Shown here piece by piece: positions 27,067 to 35,945 of a stretch of DNA of 64,000 nt. How positions within the stretch are numbered: the first letter of the stretch is position 1; each line of letters begins with the position of its first letter. Below the pieces are notes generated by a model. The model had not been told where the DNA came from and did not search any database. It saw nothing but the letters and a program-made list of their open reading frames with translations. Source of the DNA: Rhizobium mayense (lineage in GTDB: Bacteria; Pseudomonadota; Alphaproteobacteria; Rhizobiales; Rhizobiaceae). A program made the translations under genes and the position numbers. The stretch lies in NCBI RefSeq assembly GCF_030272705.1, contig NZ_JARFYM010000025.1:31309-95308 (forward strand). Direction: 5' to 3'.

Positions 27067-28860
27067 ATGAGGGGAATAGCATCCAGCTTTGGGTCGGACG
27101 CAAAGGCTGTATTGGCCGCGATGAACAAGTCGCAAGCCATCATTGAGTTCGACATGACGGGCAAGGTTCTGACAGCCAATACCAATTTTTGCCGAACCCT
27201 CGGCTACGAGGCTTCGGAGATCATCGGCCAACATCACCGCTTGTTCGTCGATCCGGCGGAAGCCTCGTCCTCCGACTATCGTGAGTTCTGGGCCAGTCTC
27301 AATCGCGGTGAGTTTGACCAGCGTCAGTACAGGCGCATCGGAAAGGGTGGCAAGGAGGTCTGGATCGAAGCCTCCTACAATCCGGTCCTTCGAGGTGGAA
27401 AACCATACAAGGTCGTCAAGTTCGCAACCGACATCACGACGCAAAAGTTGAAAAGCGCCGAGGACGCGGGCAAACTCGAAGCGCTCTCTCGTGCCCAGGC
27501 CGTCATTGAATTTACGCCGAACGGCGAGATCCTGACCGCCAACCAAAATTTCCTCTCAGCGCTCGGCTATCAGCTTTCGGAAATCCACGGCCGCCATCAT
27601 TCGATGTTTTGCGACAGTATCTATACGAAGAGTGACGACTATCGCCGTTTCTGGCAACGGCTCTCCGATGGCGAATTCGTAGCAGAAGAATTCCTGCGCA
27701 TCGGCAAGGGTGGGAAGAGGCTCTATATCCAAGCCTCCTACAATCCCATCTTCGACATGAACGGCAAGGTCTTCAAGATCGTCAAATTCGCGACCGACGT
27801 TACCGCCCGGGTGAATAATGTCGATCAGCTCGCGGCCGCGTTGATGCAGCTTTCGAATGGCGATCTGACGCAGAACTTGAGCACCCCATTCATTCCTACG
27901 CTGGAACGCCTCCGCACCGACTTCAACGCGGCAATGGAGAAGTTGCGGACGGCAATGCAGGCGGTGGCTGAGAATGCCGGCGCAATCGCCGCCGGCTCGC
28001 AGCAGATCCGGTCGGCCTCCGACGATTTATCGAAGCGAACCGAGCAGCAGGCCGCCTCAGTGGAAGAGACAGCCGCGGCCCTTGAGGAGATCACGACCAC
28101 GGTGGCTGATTCCAGCCGCCGCGCCGAAGAGGCCGGCCAGCTTGTCCGCAAGACGCGCGAGAACGCCGAGCATTCAGGCGCGGTCGTTCGTAGCGCCATC
28201 GAGGCCATGGGCAAGATCGAGAGCTCCTCCGCGGAAATCTCCAATATCATTGGCGTCATCGACGAGATTGCCTTCCAGACCAATCTTCTGGCGCTTAACG
28301 CCGGTGTCGAGGCCGCGCGCGCTGGCGACGCCGGAAAAGGCTTCGCTGTCGTAGCCCAGGAGGTGCGTGAACTTGCCCAGCGCTCCGCCAAAGCTGCCAA
28401 GGAAATCAAGGGCCTGATCACCGATTCAAACGCGCACGTGAAGAATGGCGTAGCACTGGTTGGAGAAACGGGCACCGCGCTCACAACAATCGTGTCGCAG
28501 GTCCAGCAGGTCAACAGCAACGTCGAAGCTATCGTCGAAGCCTCCAAGGAGCAGGCGACGGGTATCAAGGAGATCAATCAGGCGGTCAACACCATGGATC
28601 AGGGCACACAGCAGAATGCGGCCATGGTCGAAGAATCGACGGCCGCCGCTCACAGCCTTGCGAAAGAAACTGACGCGCTGTTCCAGTTGTTGGGTCAGTT
28701 CAATGTCGGAAGCGGCATGACCCGGCCCGAAACTCGGCCCGTTATCGCGACCGCCGCCTCAAAGCTGGTTATGTCGCCGGCGCGGAGCACGGTGTCGAAG
28801 CTGGCTGCAGCCTTTCATGGCAATGTGGCCGTTGCTAGCAACAATTGGGAGTCATATTGA
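27067..28860 (+). CDS. Soluble methyl-accepting chemotaxis protein with two PAS domains
   Basis: This 597-residue chemoreceptor has no membrane segment. It has two PAS domains in tandem (about residues 15-125 and 137-247, each with an N..xxxLGYxxSEI..HH start and a FKIVKFATDVT end), a HAMP-like linker, and an MCP signalling domain at about 330-540. The conserved hairpin tip EIAFQTNLLALNAGVEAARA lies near residues 398-417. The C-terminus NWESY matches the xWxxF/Y tether that binds CheR and CheB. Such receptors sense an intracellular cue (redox or a small ligand via PAS) and steer CheA-CheY signalling. GAGGAA precedes the ATG. A truncated cheW-like frame overlaps the end. Confidence 0.93.
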   Translation: MRGIASSFGSDAKAVLAAMNKSQAIIEFDMTGKVLTANTNFCRTLGYEASEIIGQHHRLFVDPAEASSSDYREFWASLNRGEFDQRQYRRIGKGGKEVWIEASYNPVLRGGKPYKVVKFATDITTQKLKSAEDAGKLEALSRAQAVIEFTPNGEILTANQNFLSALGYQLSEIHGRHHSMFCDSIYTKSDDYRRFWQRLSDGEFVAEEFLRIGKGGKRLYIQASYNPIFDMNGKVFKIVKFATDVTARVNNVDQLAAALMQLSNGDLTQNLSTPFIPTLERLRTDFNAAMEKLRTAMQAVAENAGAIAAGSQQIRSASDDLSKRTEQQAASVEETAAALEEITTTVADSSRRAEEAGQLVRKTRENAEHSGAVVRSAIEAMGKIESSSAEISNIIGVIDEIAFQTNLLALNAGVEAARAGDAGKGFAVVAQEVRELAQRSAKAAKEIKGLITDSNAHVKNGVALVGETGTALTTIVSQVQQVNSNVEAIVEASKEQATGIKEINQAVNTMDQGTQQNAAMVEESTAAAHSLAKETDALFQLLGQFNVGSGMTRPETRPVIATAASKLVMSPARSTVSKLAAAFHGNVAVASNNWESY

Positions 28861-28991
28861 TGACCGAACCAAAGTCCCCGACCGGGCTCGAACGCGATAC
28901 CCTGGATATCATCGCCTTTCGCCCTCTCGGTCGGGGATTTGGGCCACAACGAGAACGGGCCGTTGCTATGGGGGCTCAGAGCCTGCGTTGA
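28860..28991 (+). pseudogene. Truncated cheW remnant overlapping the chemoreceptor stop
   Basis: An ATG overlaps the chemoreceptor stop (ATGA). It opens a 43-codon frame, MTEPKSPTGLERDTLDIIAF followed by RPLG. The segment LERDTLDIIAFR resembles the N-terminus of CheW (ELIAFRLGxQEF). After about 25 residues the similarity ends, and no other frame restores it before the TGA at 28989. Rhizobia commonly carry cheW directly after such receptors. I infer a cheW gene reduced to its first strand; a functional small peptide is less likely. Confidence 0.45.
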
Positions 28992-29394
28992 AGTTGCAAC
29001 TTGCTATCAAGCCTCCCCTAGAAACTAGGAAAACCGGGTTTTGCATTGATGGGATTAGAACCTTCGGCACCGCCTGCGAGTGCAAATAAGCATCAAATAA
29101 TGACCCCAAATGCTGCAGCGAAAACAATTGCTTGTTGCGTTATCGGCATCGTGACCTCCATGCCGATTCACACGCTGAAGATGAAACACGCCCAGGACCA
29201 TGGATCGAGATGAAGCGCTGGGGTTTTAGCGCAAACCGGGCACCAAGCGCAAACAACGGTTCCGGATATTCGTTCGAAGACATTCGTGAAAACAACAACT
29301 GTGCAAAGCAACAAATTTTACAGGATTTCTTAAGCCGGTTTTTTCGGGCCCGTGTTTAGCTGACGCAGCATTTAAGAACGGGTATAACTCCAAT
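28992..29394. other. Spacer with small hairpins, no gene
   Basis: The stretch contains CCTAG-AAA-CTAGG (29017-29029) directly followed by AAAACC-GG-GTTTT (29030-29042), and later TCGGCAT/ATGCCGA arms (29143-29166). These may terminate the chemoreceptor transcript. No coding signature was found. Confidence 0.4.
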
Positions 29395-30153
29395 ATGATT
29401 CTACAACAGCGACATCCCTCCGCCACCATTTTCAAAGCCCTGCGGAGGGCCACGCTCGGCACCCTATGCGCCGTGGTCGGCTCCGTTGGTCTTCTACTTA
29501 TATTGAACCTATTGATGCCGGATCGACCATTTTTGGTCGGATTTGTCGGTGCAGCACTTATTTCCGCATTTGTGGCCTTTCCGCTGCTTTTTGCCTTGCA
29601 GCTTAACAACGGCGTCGTCCGCAGGTTGCAGGAAAACGTCACCCAGGCGGCGCGGTACGACGGCGTGACGAAGACGCTGAACGGCACCGCCTTTGCCGCG
29701 GCCGTTGAGCACTTTATCGACCGGCGCAAGCATGCCGCCACCGATGCCGGCGGCATCGTCATCGTCGTCATCATCGATACGCTCGACGACATCGGCCGCC
29801 GCTACGGGCCGCAATGGGCCGACACCGTGATGCAATCGCTTGCCTCGATCATCCAGTCCTCGGTTCGTCATGGCGATCTCGTGGCGCGGCTTGCGACCAA
29901 CGAACTCGGCGTCTTCCTGCCTGGCGCCACGGTCGAGAATGCCCGCGACATCGGCACACGCATCCGCACGCGCGTCTCCGCGGCCACCTTCAGCACCGAC
30001 GGCGCGCCGCTTTCCGTCGCCATCCGCCTCGGCGGCACCTCCTTCGACGGCCCGGCCGACTTCAACCAACTCCGCCAGCTAGCCGACCAAATGGCCTTCG
30101 AGCGCGGCGATGAGAGCGACGACATCCCCATCGGCGCGCTGCCGGCCGCATGA
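29395..30153 (+). CDS. Membrane protein with degenerate GGDEF domain
   Basis: This 252-residue protein has two N-terminal membrane helices (residues about 20-40 and 48-70) and a C-terminal domain with the diguanylate-cyclase fold: DGVTKTLNGTAFAAAV corresponds to the D-LT-NR start, and RLATNELGVFLPGA sits where R-GGDEF-vllp is expected (about residues 161-174). The signature Gly-Gly-Asp/Glu-Glu-Phe has become ATNEL, and no RxxD inhibitory site is evident. Cyclase activity is therefore unlikely. Inactive GGDEF domains may act as partners or nucleotide receptors. The gene stands alone. Confidence 0.75.
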   Translation: MILQQRHPSATIFKALRRATLGTLCAVVGSVGLLLILNLLMPDRPFLVGFVGAALISAFVAFPLLFALQLNNGVVRRLQENVTQAARYDGVTKTLNGTAFAAAVEHFIDRRKHAATDAGGIVIVVIIDTLDDIGRRYGPQWADTVMQSLASIIQSSVRHGDLVARLATNELGVFLPGATVENARDIGTRIRTRVSAATFSTDGAPLSVAIRLGGTSFDGPADFNQLRQLADQMAFERGDESDDIPIGALPAA

Positions 30154-30648
30154 GGCTGGCGACCCCCACCGCCGCAGGAGTGGCGGCGTTGGGCAAACGG
30201 CGAGACCTGTCTTTGATGCGGCGTCACAACCAGCTGGGATCTCGGTTGGCCTGGCGCCTGCTTTTCGATGTGGCAGCCGGGAACCAACCGCCGAGGCTCG
30301 CCGAACGTCACATTTTATGAAGGATTTCGGATGCCGGCAGCTTTGGGCCGAACGTTGCGTGGCGGCGTAGGGTCTCCGGAAACAGTGGGCGTTCAGTTCG
30401 GGAGGGGCTGGACATCTAAACTTCGGCCACGTTCCGCGACCAAACTTTAGATTTGCGGTGGTAATCCAGTTTGCTTTCGACATAGGCCGCCGCGTCGCCT
30501 CATTCGAAAACCATCGTTGGATTTCTCAATTCCCGCCGACAATGACAAATTATGGCACGGGCTAGTATGGGTGGCGCCTTAAGATCGTATTTCGCCCTCT
30601 TCCGCAAATGACCCCAAGCAGTCGCATTCATGCAAACGAAGCCACGGA
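30154..30648. other. Spacer without recognisable gene
   Basis: Short frames on both strands show no family signature, ribosome-binding site or codon pattern that would support a gene. The region lies between the GGDEF-like gene and the convergent end of the phnF-like gene. Confidence 0.5.
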
Positions 30649-31404
30649 TTAGTCCGTTCCTCTGGCGAGGGCGTCCAACAGCTGGCTCGTATTGTCGATG
30701 GTGAACTGCACTCTGTCTCCTGGCCAGATCGAAACCGAATAGGCGACCGGAACACCCTTGAGATCTACGTCCACTTTCCGAAGCGCAGTGACCGGCTGAG
30801 CCGCATCCTGTTGCAAATGTCTTGCCTCCTCTGGGGTAGGCAGTCTTGAGACGATCTCCGTGCGCAAACGAATGTAATCCGGAACGCCATAATCAGCGAA
30901 GATACTTGTGATGCTACGGCCACTTCGCCGCGCGTCGTTGAAGCCCGGAAAGCGGCGCACTGGAAAATAGGAGCGACTATAGGAAATGGGCTTGTCGTCC
31001 ACGAACTCGCAGCGGACAATATGATAGACAGGTTCGCCCTCGGGCAAGCGCAATGCCTCGGCGATTTCCTTGCTGGCGTTCACGATTTCCTCGGTAACCG
31101 GCTGGCCAAGCGCTTCCCTGCCCTGATCCATAAGGTTTTGGGTAAACCGCACTCTTTCAGAAAGCCGATAGCTGATCCGGGCATCCTGGACGAACGTTCC
31201 TTTGCCGTGTTCTACACGTACGAGACCGCGATTTTCGAGCTGAGATATGGCTTTGCGGATCGAATGGCGCCCGACGCCAAATTTCTCCATCAACTCCGCT
31301 TCTTTCGGGAGCTGTGCCGTGGGCGCAAGCCGACCAGCGATGATGTCTTCGGCAATATCATTCTCAACTTTTTGCCATTGGCCATGAATTAGCTTTTTAT
31401 CCAC
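30649..31404 (-). CDS. phnF: GntR/HutC-family regulator, PhnF-like
   Basis: This 251-residue regulator has an N-terminal winged helix (residues about 8-75: LPKEAELMEKFGVGRHSIRK, then QLENRGLVRVEHGKGTFV) and a C-terminal UTRA ligand-binding domain. UTRA features include EPVYHIVRCEFVDDKPISYS and a SIFADYGVPDYIR segment typical of PhnF proteins. Start is GTG at 31404. It is divergent from the transporter-kinase-phn block and is probably its repressor, responding to the imported substrate or a metabolite. Palindromic ATTCGAAT sites in the shared spacer and upstream of phnG are likely operators. Confidence 0.82.
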   Translation of the reverse strand: MDKKLIHGQWQKVENDIAEDIIAGRLAPTAQLPKEAELMEKFGVGRHSIRKAISQLENRGLVRVEHGKGTFVQDARISYRLSERVRFTQNLMDQGREALGQPVTEEIVNASKEIAEALRLPEGEPVYHIVRCEFVDDKPISYSRSYFPVRRFPGFNDARRSGRSITSIFADYGVPDYIRLRTEIVSRLPTPEEARHLQQDAAQPVTALRKVDVDLKGVPVAYSVSIWPGDRVQFTIDNTSQLLDALARGTD

Positions 31405-31595
31405 GCACGTCCCGCCTGCCCAATCGTCATTCGAATGTCATATATCGCGCTGATCACTCGATTTCAATTAATACAAAGTGTGCGAAGTTTCACTTTTAGC
31501 TGCATGTGGCATAGATGCCGTTCACACGCGTGTCATACGGGATCGCTAATTGAGATCCGAATGTCTAATCACAATTCGAATGACTGGATCCGACC
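31405..31595. promoter_or_regulatory. Divergent control region with ATTCGAAT operators
   Basis: The spacer between phnF-like and the solute-binding-protein gene contains a perfect palindrome CATTCGAATG at 31428-31437 (25 bases before the phnF start). It also has a pair ATCCGAAT (31555-31562) and ATTCGAAT (31574-31581), the second just 14 bases before the transporter start codon. The same octamer occurs twice before phnG. I infer that these are binding sites of the PhnF-like regulator, allowing repression of both directions. Confidence 0.65.
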
Positions 31596-32840
31596 ATGAC
31601 CACAATGAACCGCCGCAATTTCCTTGCCACGGCCTCCATGACGCTCGCCGCGGCGATCGCCCCCAGGGCGGCACGTTCGGCCGACGCCGATATCGTCATT
31701 TCCAGCATCTGGGGCTCAGACAAGCCGTTCCAGAAGGTAGTTGATGCCTTCAACGCCAAGAAGCTCGGCGTTACCGTCACCAACCGCTTCGACGGGGATT
31801 ATCAGTCCGCGGCGACGAAGGCTGTTGCAAGCGTAGCCGCCGGACGGCCGCCGGCGATGATGATCACCGGATGGAAATTCGGCTACTTTGCCAAACGCAC
31901 CCTTGGGGCACGCGATCTACGGGAAATCAATGCGACGAAAGCCGATGCAATCCTGTCCAATTTCCGCTCGAGCGTGCTTCCGCTGGTGACAATCGATGGC
32001 GCGCTCATCGGCTTGCCGTGGGCCATGTCCACCCCGATCACATTCATCAATAGCGAAATGTGGGCGGCAGCCGGCCTCGATCCAAAGCTGCCGGAAAACC
32101 CTGACAGTGCATGGCTTTACGAGAGCGCCCGGAAGATCGACACTGCCCTCAAGGGCAAGCATCCGACCTATCGTTCGCCAATCGCGCTGTCCAACAATGA
32201 GTGGACGAGCCAGTCTTTCATCCAGAATGCCGGCGGCTACATCATCGACCCCGACGGCAAGCTCGCGCTGAACAGCCCAGAATCGGTCGCCGGAATGGCG
32301 GAATATTGCGCGCCCGCCGCTGAAGGCCTCTGGCTTCCCGTCGACGACAAAGAGCAGACGGCGGCTTTCCAGTCAGGCGCGCTTGCCATCTGCACCACCA
32401 GCTCGACCGCAGCCGTGACTTTCCCCTTTGGCCAGGGCAAAGCGATTACCGCCAAGTTCCCTGGACTTAAAGGGCACGCTCGCAAGATGAACAGCGGCGG
32501 CAACTTCCTTGCCGTCTATACGAAGAACCAGGAACAGGCTGATGCGTCATTGGCCTTCCTGGAGTTCTGCGCATCGAAGGAAGGGCAGAAGATCTGGTCG
32601 GAAGTCGGCTACCTCAACACGTCCAAGCATGACGTTCCACTGATCAACGACTTCATGAAGCCGGCAGCGGCACAGCTGGCCGACGGCTTGACGGCAGAAA
32701 CCATCTGGCCAGGAAAGCGCGGCCTCGAAGGTCAGGCCGTCTGGCGCAAGTGGGTCTCGCGGATGTTGAACAAGGAGACAAGCGTGGCGGACGGCGTCAA
32801 AAACGCGCACGCCGAACTCGCGGCGCTGATTTCTGCGTAG
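31596..32840 (+). CDS. ABC importer solute-binding protein, sugar type (family 1)
   Basis: This 414-residue periplasmic binding protein has an N-terminal twin-arginine-like signal (NRRNFLATASMTLAAA, cut near ARSADA). Its body belongs to the carbohydrate/glycerol-3-phosphate (UgpB/MalE) cluster: GLPWAMSTPITFINSEMWAA (about residues 138-157) and FLAVYTKNQEQADASLAFLE are characteristic. It replaces the PhnD-type phosphonate-binding protein that one would expect in a C-P lyase locus. The substrate may therefore be a sugar, polyol or sugar-phosphonate-like compound; this is inference. The start lies within a few bases of an operator-like palindrome. Confidence 0.85.
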   Translation: MTTMNRRNFLATASMTLAAAIAPRAARSADADIVISSIWGSDKPFQKVVDAFNAKKLGVTVTNRFDGDYQSAATKAVASVAAGRPPAMMITGWKFGYFAKRTLGARDLREINATKADAILSNFRSSVLPLVTIDGALIGLPWAMSTPITFINSEMWAAAGLDPKLPENPDSAWLYESARKIDTALKGKHPTYRSPIALSNNEWTSQSFIQNAGGYIIDPDGKLALNSPESVAGMAEYCAPAAEGLWLPVDDKEQTAAFQSGALAICTTSSTAAVTFPFGQGKAITAKFPGLKGHARKMNSGGNFLAVYTKNQEQADASLAFLEFCASKEGQKIWSEVGYLNTSKHDVPLINDFMKPAAAQLADGLTAETIWPGKRGLEGQAVWRKWVSRMLNKETSVADGVKNAHAELAALISA

Positions 32841-32847
32841 CCTTCCC

Positions 32848-33732
32848 ATGCGGCAGTTCGTGAAAGTGCTGGCCCCTTATCTGTTCGCGGGGCCGGCAGT
32901 CATCGCCGTCCTTGTGTTTCTCTACGCCCCCCTGCTGGCGTCCATCGGACTTTCCTTCCTGGACTGGAACCTGCTTTCCACGGACATCGGATTCGCGGGT
33001 CTCGACAATTACAAGGCGGCGCTTGGAAATCCAGATTTTCGGCTTGCTGGCTGGAACACTCTCCTCTACTGCATCGTGCTGATCCCTGCCGAAATTGTCC
33101 TTCCGCTCGGCCTCGCGGTACTGCTGCACAGCGCTCGAAAAAGCCCGCTGCGGATGATCTACCAGACAAGTCTGTTTCTCCCGACGATCGTGGCGTTTTC
33201 CGTCGCCGGCGTCGCCTGGTCATGGCTGTTCAATCCGGTCAATGGTCTCTTGAATGAGGTGCTCAGCTACTTCGGTTTCCCCCGGTCGAAATGGCACACG
33301 GATCCGGACCTGGCGCTTTTCTGCGTTTGCGTCGTAACCTTTTGGAAGACATTTGGACTGAACATGCTGCTATGGCTGGCCGCCATCGCCAATCTGCCAC
33401 GCGAATTGCGTGAGGCATCCCAACTTGACGGCGCGAGCGCTCGCCAACACTTTTTCGATATCAGCTTGCCGATGATGGCGCCAACTGCGTTTTTTATCAG
33501 CGTCACCACCCTCTTCCATGTCCTCGATGACCTCGTCGGCGTCATCGATGTTCTGACCCACGGAGGGCCGGCCGGACAGAGTTCGAGCGTCGTTTATTAT
33601 CTCTGGCAGCAGGGACTTCAGTTCTTCCAGTTCGGCCCGGCCAGCGCAGTCGCGGTTATAATCATCGTCATCGTCCTTGCCATTACTTGGCTACAGTTCC
33701 GGGTGAGCGAGAAAAGGGTTCATTACGGATGA
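32848..33732 (+). CDS. ABC importer permease, MalF/UgpA type
   Basis: This 294-residue inner-membrane permease has six predicted helices. The EAA loop, which docks to the ATPase, reads LREASQLDGASARQHFFDIS (about residues 188-207). This is a normal length for the sugar-type MalF subfamily. It begins 7 bases after the binding-protein stop and its stop overlaps the next permease start (ATGA). No ATPase gene belongs to this operon. Confidence 0.88.
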   Translation: MRQFVKVLAPYLFAGPAVIAVLVFLYAPLLASIGLSFLDWNLLSTDIGFAGLDNYKAALGNPDFRLAGWNTLLYCIVLIPAEIVLPLGLAVLLHSARKSPLRMIYQTSLFLPTIVAFSVAGVAWSWLFNPVNGLLNEVLSYFGFPRSKWHTDPDLALFCVCVVTFWKTFGLNMLLWLAAIANLPRELREASQLDGASARQHFFDISLPMMAPTAFFISVTTLFHVLDDLVGVIDVLTHGGPAGQSSSVVYYLWQQGLQFFQFGPASAVAVIIIVIVLAITWLQFRVSEKRVHYG

Positions 33733-34574
33733 CCGCGAAATCCCTATTTCCGCTTGTCAACCGGACATTCATCCACGTTGTGCTGCTCGCTTCTTGTGTC
33801 GCGACACTCTTTCCGCTCATCTGGATGATGACGTCGGCCTTTACGCCGAACGATCTGATCTCAGCCAAGATGATCCGGTTCTGGCCGGATCAGCCAACAC
33901 TTTCAAATTTCACGATTGCAGCTAGCCGGCACCCGATCTGGATGTGGCTTTGGAATTCGGTCCTGACAGCGACCCTGATCACCATCGGAAAACTTATTCT
34001 GGCGGTACCGGCGGGCTATGCGTTTGCCCGGTTGGAGTTTCGCGGTCGGCGGGCGCTTTTCTGGCTTGTGATTGCGACGATGTCGTTTCCGACGGTTCTT
34101 GCAATCATCCCGACCTATATCGCAGTCGTCAAACTCCAGGCCGTAGACACCTACGGTTCGATGATTATTCCGTCGATCCCCTATATCGGCTTTTATGTCT
34201 TTTACATGCGGCAGGCCTTTCGATCCCTGCCACGTTCGATGTTCGAAGCCGCCCGGATCGATGGGGCTGGACTTTGGCGGCAATTTGCCGAGATTGCGGT
34301 TCCGAACGTTGTTCCGGCCATCGCAGCGCTATCGGTCATCTCCTTCATGGGCGCCTGGAACATTTACCTCTGGGGTCAACTTGTCCTGGATGACGAGTTC
34401 AAGAAGACCTTGACGACCGGTATAGCGACGTTTGCTGATCTGGAGGGTGCCGATCGCTCCTGGGGACCCCTTATGGCCACAAGTCTTCTCTCCATCGCCC
34501 CGGTCCTTATCGTGTTTTTGTCAGCACAACGCTTCATTGTCGACGCTTTGGCGCCGGGGATCGGAGAGAAATGA
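33729..34574 (+). CDS. ABC importer permease, MalG/UgpE type
   Basis: This 281-residue partner permease starts at the ATG overlapping the stop of the previous gene. It has six helices, the MalG-type motif AVPAGYAFARLEFRGRRALF and an EAA loop MFEAARIDGAGLWRQFAEIA. It pairs with the MalF-type subunit. Its stop overlaps the PfkB start (ATGA), so transporter and kinase are translated as a coupled set. Confidence 0.88.
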   Translation: MTAKSLFPLVNRTFIHVVLLASCVATLFPLIWMMTSAFTPNDLISAKMIRFWPDQPTLSNFTIAASRHPIWMWLWNSVLTATLITIGKLILAVPAGYAFARLEFRGRRALFWLVIATMSFPTVLAIIPTYIAVVKLQAVDTYGSMIIPSIPYIGFYVFYMRQAFRSLPRSMFEAARIDGAGLWRQFAEIAVPNVVPAIAALSVISFMGAWNIYLWGQLVLDDEFKKTLTTGIATFADLEGADRSWGPLMATSLLSIAPVLIVFLSAQRFIVDALAPGIGEK

Positions 34575-35371
34575 AACGTGTTGCCGTTATCGGATCGGTC
34601 AACCGGGATCGGGTCTGGTATTTGAACGAGCCGCTGAAACCCGGTAGCAGGCTTCGCTATTCGCGTATTGAAACGCATCTCGGCGGTGGCGCTTTTTACA
34701 CAGGACTGCAGATGCTCGACCTTGGTGCAGAAGTCTCGATAGTCGCACGGCTCATGGACGACAATGCTGGAACGGCGATCCTGTCGGAGCTGACGACACG
34801 TGGCTTCGATTGCTCTAACATTGGGTGGGCTGAAGGCGAAACTGAACCGCTCGAAATTCTCCTGGAGCCGAATGGCGAGCGGACAATCATATCGAAGCAT
34901 AGCGCCGGCCTTCCTGCTCTCCGGGCCTGTGATAAGATGGACCATGATGCCGTCTACATCAACGCGGTCAATCTCGCCGATAGTCTATCCGGGCAACTCG
35001 ACAATATACCCCTCGTCATCTCGCAGATGCCACTTCGCAAGGCGACGCTCCGGCCGTCGGATATTATCATATCATCGAAGGCGGATGTTGCCGGCGAGCT
35101 GGCCGAAGCATGGCAACGGGCCAAGCAAGTTGGCGGCGACCGGCTAAAGACGCTGGTTCTCACGGACGGCCCGAGCGCTATCACCATTTTCGACGGCGTA
35201 CGTGCGATCGAGGTCGAGCCCAAAATCACGGTTGCGACAGCCAATTCCATCGGAGCCGGCGATCGTTTTGCCGGCGCACTTCTCTTTTTCCTGCTCGACG
35301 GTCATTCGACTGTAACAGCGACCGAAGAGGCATGTCGCGTCACCGCAGAGTGGCTGGAATCTGGCAGGTAG
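34571..35371 (+). CDS. PfkB/ribokinase-family sugar kinase
   Basis: This 266-residue kinase shows the ribokinase fold: N-terminal strand VAVIGSVNRDRVWYL, the glycine-rich substrate motif HLGGGAFYTGLQMLDLGAEV, and the ATP/anion-hole motif NSIGAGDRFAGALLFFLLDG with the catalytic Asp of GAGD. It is shorter than typical ribokinases (about 300). It probably phosphorylates a sugar or nucleoside taken up or released in the pathway. In a canonical C-P lyase set, PhnN (ribose bisphosphokinase) and PhnM act downstream and neither is here, so a substitute role is conceivable but unproven. GGAGAG precedes the ATG. Confidence 0.82.
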   Translation: MKRVAVIGSVNRDRVWYLNEPLKPGSRLRYSRIETHLGGGAFYTGLQMLDLGAEVSIVARLMDDNAGTAILSELTTRGFDCSNIGWAEGETEPLEILLEPNGERTIISKHSAGLPALRACDKMDHDAVYINAVNLADSLSGQLDNIPLVISQMPLRKATLRPSDIIISSKADVAGELAEAWQRAKQVGGDRLKTLVLTDGPSAITIFDGVRAIEVEPKITVATANSIGAGDRFAGALLFFLLDGHSTVTATEEACRVTAEWLESGR

Positions 35372-35403
35372 TTGCAGGAATCGTGTCGCGGGCGCTGGAC
35401 ATG

Positions 35404-35438
35404 ATATTCGAATGTCGATAGATAGTTATTCGAATATC
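35404..35438. promoter_or_regulatory. Paired ATTCGAAT operator upstream of phnG
   Basis: Two identical palindromic octamers ATTCGAAT at 35406-35413 and 35428-35435 are spaced 22 bases apart, about two helical turns. Their flanks (ATATTCGAATGTC and TTATTCGAATATC) resemble the sites next to the phnF-like gene. They lie 50-80 bases before the phnG start, so phnG probably has its own regulated promoter in addition to read-through from the kinase gene. Confidence 0.65.
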
Positions 35439-35486
35439 ACCGCCGGACACTCAGTCGGGCGTTTTTGCGAAAAAAGGAAATCTGCA

Positions 35487-35945
35487 ATGACCGAGAATAA
35501 GGCCGGCTCGCCGGTCGTCGGACCCTATTGCCATGCCGATGTGCTCGAAATCCTGGCGGCAGGGCGGCCAGAATACATAAAGGCGTGCGCGGAAGCGATT
35601 CTGGAAACCATTGGCAGCATTGACGTGCTGTCGAACCGGACAGGCCTCGCAATGCTGCCTTACGAGGACACAGTCCACGGCACCGCCTTCCATCTCGGCG
35701 AAGTCCTGGTGTCAGAGGCCCACATCGACGCCCGCGACCATGACGTAAAGGGTTACGGCGGCGTGGTCGGCCGCGATCTCGAACATGCCATGGCCATTGC
35801 CGTCGTCGACGCGTCGATCGCTGCATCCCACGCGCTTTCAAAAATCCAGACCCTCCTCGATGCAGAGCATCATCATCGGCTCGAAAACGATGACGTCCGA
35901 CTGAAAATGGTCGAAGCGACCCGCGTGCAAATGGAGACATTCTGA
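35487..35945 (+). CDS. phnG: C-P lyase-type core subunit PhnG
   Basis: This 152-residue protein is equal in length to E. coli PhnG. Conserved elements include the early ILAAGRPEYIKACAEAI helix and GEVLVSEAHIDARDHDVKGY, then GRDLEHAMAIAVVDAS. PhnG forms the PhnGHIJ core and helps PhnI couple a phosphonate to the C1' of ATP. I use the ATG at 35487 (AAGGA upstream) rather than 35412, which lies inside the operator. Its stop overlaps the phnH start by one base. Confidence 0.88.
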   Translation: MTENKAGSPVVGPYCHADVLEILAAGRPEYIKACAEAILETIGSIDVLSNRTGLAMLPYEDTVHGTAFHLGEVLVSEAHIDARDHDVKGYGGVVGRDLEHAMAIAVVDASIAASHALSKIQTLLDAEHHHRLENDDVRLKMVEATRVQMETF

